A stretch of 64,000 nt of DNA. It comes from Pseudoalteromonas aurantia 208 (lineage in GTDB: Bacteria; Pseudomonadota; Gammaproteobacteria; Enterobacterales; Alteromonadaceae). The stretch lies in NCBI RefSeq assembly GCF_014858725.1, contig NZ_AQGV01000014.1:124001-188000 (forward strand), in the 5' to 3' direction. How positions within the stretch are numbered: position 1 is the stretch's first letter; every line of letters starts with the position of its first letter. Made by a program: the position numbers and the translations under genes. Below, piece by piece: positions 61,999-64,000 of the stretch. The notes beneath the pieces are model-generated. The model had not been told where the DNA came from. It did not search any database and saw only the letters and a list, made by a program, of their open reading frames with translations.

Positions 61999-62218
61999 AA
62001 CAGCCTCTGCCACGATTGTTGCTTGTCAAATGCATCGCAACGACAAGTAACAATCAAATTGTGTACAACTCACCATTTTGATATTTCAATCAGCCTATCA
62101 AGTAAAACGCATCGACAAAAAAAGCCATACATGTCAGCATTACTAACATATACAGCTTTTATTCATAACAAGTTAGGGGTCTTACTTTCAGCGCTATATC
62201 ACGCCTAGGGGATACTAC

Positions 62219-62707
62219 CTATGGCTGATGACCACAGCGATATACACGCGTTACTTTTTGCTCAGTTCTACAATTAGTTTCTACGGTGCGCGTATGCGTA
62301 CTGGTTTTAAGCTGATTACTCGTTAAACCAATTGAGCCCGTGTATTTATACCAATCAATCGTTTTGAAACCATCCGGTTTAGTGTACCAATAGGTCCCCG
62401 TTTCATGCTTATATTGTGAGCCAGGACAAGATTTACTTTCATCTAAAACGCTGCTGCCGGTTACATAACGCGTCATTGGTAGAGGAAAATCAGGTTGGTT
62501 CCATAAATGCCCTAACCAAATTGTACCTTGGTAACCACAATGGCGTTTGGTTTCTGTGTATGTTTGCGTTTCTGTATCACACACACGCACATTACGTACT
62601 TCTACATCCCAATACCCTTGCCCACCAGGGCAGTTTCTTCTCGCTTCTGCAGTCACACTCGTGAGTGTTACTACCGCGGCAATTGCAGTTAAAATTACTG
62701 TTTTCAT
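62219..62707 (-). CDS. Exported cysteine-containing protein, function unknown
   Basis: The 162-aa protein has a clear signal peptide (MKTVILTAIAAVVTLTSVTAEA). Six cysteines and many Tyr/Thr/Trp residues follow (NCPGGQGYWDVEVRNVRVC, CGYQGTIWLGHLWNQPDFP). It is likely a small secreted or periplasmic beta-rich protein with disulfides. No family was recognised. It is followed on the same strand by no close gene. Confidence 0.65.
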   Translation of the reverse strand: MKTVILTAIAAVVTLTSVTAEARRNCPGGQGYWDVEVRNVRVCDTETQTYTETKRHCGYQGTIWLGHLWNQPDFPLPMTRYVTGSSVLDESKSCPGSQYKHETGTYWYTKPDGFKTIDWYKYTGSIGLTSNQLKTSTHTRTVETNCRTEQKVTRVYRCGHQP

Positions 62708-62742
62708 ACCTATCCTTATACATTAATTAAATTTTGGCAGCT

Positions 62743-63585
62743 TTATAAATTAAAATGTTGACGCTGCTCTTTAGTAAATATGGCTTTAATTTCAGCCAAC
62801 TTTTCCGAGTCCACAACCACAGCAGGGAAAGCATATGGACTGCCTGACGTACCTAACGTGTTGTCAGATACTTTGGAATACACATATTTTGATAGACGAG
62901 TAACTTCAGATTTTTGATACTCATCTAAGTTTAGAGATTTAACCGCATGCAACAGTGATTGTTGCTTTTGATAAACTTGTAAATTAGCTTGTTCCGATTC
63001 AAATGCCTGATAGTCTGCCAATTGCGCTTCATTCAACACACTTGCTAAACTGGAGCGATATGCCATCGCATTCGTAGACAAGGTATCCAGATACTCTTGT
63101 TGATAAAGGTCTGTGTCGTCAGGCCCATCATTAGCTAACTGACTAAAGCGCTGCCAAGATACAAAATCTTGCGCGGCTTTCTCATCAAGTAGTTTTTCCA
63201 CAGCCTGCTGTCGATTTTCATCCAAAGCGAGCTGTCGAGTGAGCTGTAGCATCACCGGTTTAACCGAATACACTGCCAGTTGGCTTTTGATGGTTGCGAT
63301 AGACGCAGCATCAAGCTCACCGTCATTCTGCTTTTGTTTAGGTAATGCAGTGTCTGTTGTGTGACGCTCTAGCACAACTGAAGGTAAAGGCGGCTCAAGG
63401 TGCTTAATACGCTCCCTCAACATGGCATTTTCTTGCTTCACCTCATATGAATTACACGAGATAGCAGGAACATCCTCACTCAGCGAGGTAACTTCATTTA
63501 CGGTTGGCTCTTTTGATACGGCTTTAACGAGTGACACGCTAGCCACCCCGCCACATAAAAAAGCCACAATTAAGTACCTAATCAT
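62743..63585 (-). CDS. Exported or membrane-anchored helical protein, function unknown
   Basis: The 280-aa protein starts with a hydrophobic segment (MIRYLIVAFLCGGVASVSLV) that could be a signal peptide or anchor. The rest is mostly helical with a coiled-coil-like stretch (~45-65) and long Gln/Leu-rich helices. It shows features seen in Spy/CpxP-like or periplasmic helical proteins (TRQLALDENRQQAVEKLLD) but no secure match. It is separated from the preceding small gene by 35 bp, so the two may be one operon. Confidence 0.6.
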   Translation of the reverse strand: MIRYLIVAFLCGGVASVSLVKAVSKEPTVNEVTSLSEDVPAISCNSYEVKQENAMLRERIKHLEPPLPSVVLERHTTDTALPKQKQNDGELDAASIATIKSQLAVYSVKPVMLQLTRQLALDENRQQAVEKLLDEKAAQDFVSWQRFSQLANDGPDDTDLYQQEYLDTLSTNAMAYRSSLASVLNEAQLADYQAFESEQANLQVYQKQQSLLHAVKSLNLDEYQKSEVTRLSKYVYSKVSDNTLGTSGSPYAFPAVVVDSEKLAEIKAIFTKEQRQHFNL

Positions 63586-64000
63586 TTTATCTCCCTCAAC
63601 CCCACACTAAGGCTCAAACACTTTTCATACGCTCCGGCGTCAATATCAATGTCGCATATCACAATGAACCACCGATGCAATCAATGGATGTCATCATTGG
63701 TTATTTCTCAACAACTGTAAATGCCAGATAACATTTAGTAATATTTGCTAATGAATTATAATATTTATTAAAATCAATAATTTAAGTTGTTTGTTTTTAT
63801 TTAAATAAAAGAAGGGAGGGAGTGAGTACAGGGTATGTAAGCCAGATTTAACATCACCAGATTAGGATAAAAGTGAGGTTTTGGCTCATTGCTTTACAAC
63901 TCTAAGCAGCAAAAATATCGACTGGAATATACGTGCAAAGTGTGAATTATTGACATTATTAACCTTTGCTGGTTGGTCAGGTAGCCACCAACAGAGGTTA
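63586..64000. other. Intergenic region at the right window edge
   Basis: This 415-bp region is AT-rich (63740-63800), with a purine tract GAAGGGAGGGAGTGAG near 63813. An imperfect inverted repeat (AACCTTTGCTGGTTGG against CCACCAACAGAGGTT) occupies 63961-63999 at the very edge. No coding frame was recognised. Confidence 0.45.

Noticed and set aside
63960..64000. Integron attC site
   Set aside because: The flanking core pattern RYYYAAC is not met on the left and the right end is cut by the window; no integrase is seen.

Overview
The window looks like chromosomal DNA of a marine gammaproteobacterium of the order Alteromonadales, most likely Pseudoalteromonas. Reasons: the gene order ubiE-ubiJ-ubiB-tatABC-tatD-(GGDEF)-hemB, the second elongation factor G type (fusA2), the many secreted or outer-membrane peptidases, and the moderate AT richness with E. 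coli-like sigma70, Shine-Dalgarno and terminator signals. This is inferred from gene content; no database was searched. No rRNA, tRNA or CRISPR array was seen.

Layout. 1-11.8 kb: end of an amidohydrolase, a chemoreceptor with nine HAMP-like units, an omega-amidase/aminotransferase pair (yafV-like, ybdL), a secreted S9 peptidase, a DUF885 lipoprotein and a GGDEF protein with a damaged active site. 11.9-20.1 kb: ubiquinone genes (ubiE, ubiJ, ubiB), the Tat protein exporter, tatD, an intact membrane diguanylate cyclase and hemB. 20.1-28.0 kb (minus strand): a small membrane protein, fusA2, a GntP permease, a LytS/LytR-type two-component pair, and a secreted serine hydrolase apparently split by a run of nine A's.

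28.0-29.8 kb is the most unusual stretch. It has no protein genes. It holds four tandem units of about 300 bp. Each unit has a Fur-box-like element, a TTGACA-17-GATAAT promoter overlapped by a second Fur-like box, a transcript of about 200 nt and an intrinsic terminator. The four transcripts differ in primary sequence in their 5' halves, but the stems are kept by compensating changes and the apical loop CGCCCC is constant. A 30-nt block near the 3' end is identical in all four and contains ACATTGCTCA, a string also found in RyhB. I read this as a four-member family of Fur-repressed, RyhB-like small RNAs. Two full copies of a 193-194 bp MITE-like repeat flank the array in the same orientation. 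Two more full copies and one truncated copy lie elsewhere in the window.

30.8-36.6 kb is an AT-rich accessory island between rbgA and yaeQ. It carries a McrB/McrC-type restriction pair divergent from a cytosine-5 methyltransferase with an N-terminal helix-turn-helix (LlaJI-like layout). Next comes a three-gene cassette: an HTH regulator, an 88-residue protein with a double-glycine leader-like motif and a proline-rich basic tail, and a six-helix membrane protein. This cassette may be an undescribed peptide system.

36.9-64 kb returns to housekeeping and surface functions: yaeQ, dps, oligopeptidase B, a GbpA-like remnant, an RND efflux pair, a TPR lipoprotein, a trypsin-like protease with PKD and PPC domains, a large gluzincin with a propeller-like middle and a beta-barrel-like end, a small membrane protein with a near-consensus Fur box, yeaD, a porin, an AhpD-like protein, a YbaN-like protein, a solute-binding protein, a second chemoreceptor, and several exported proteins of unknown function.
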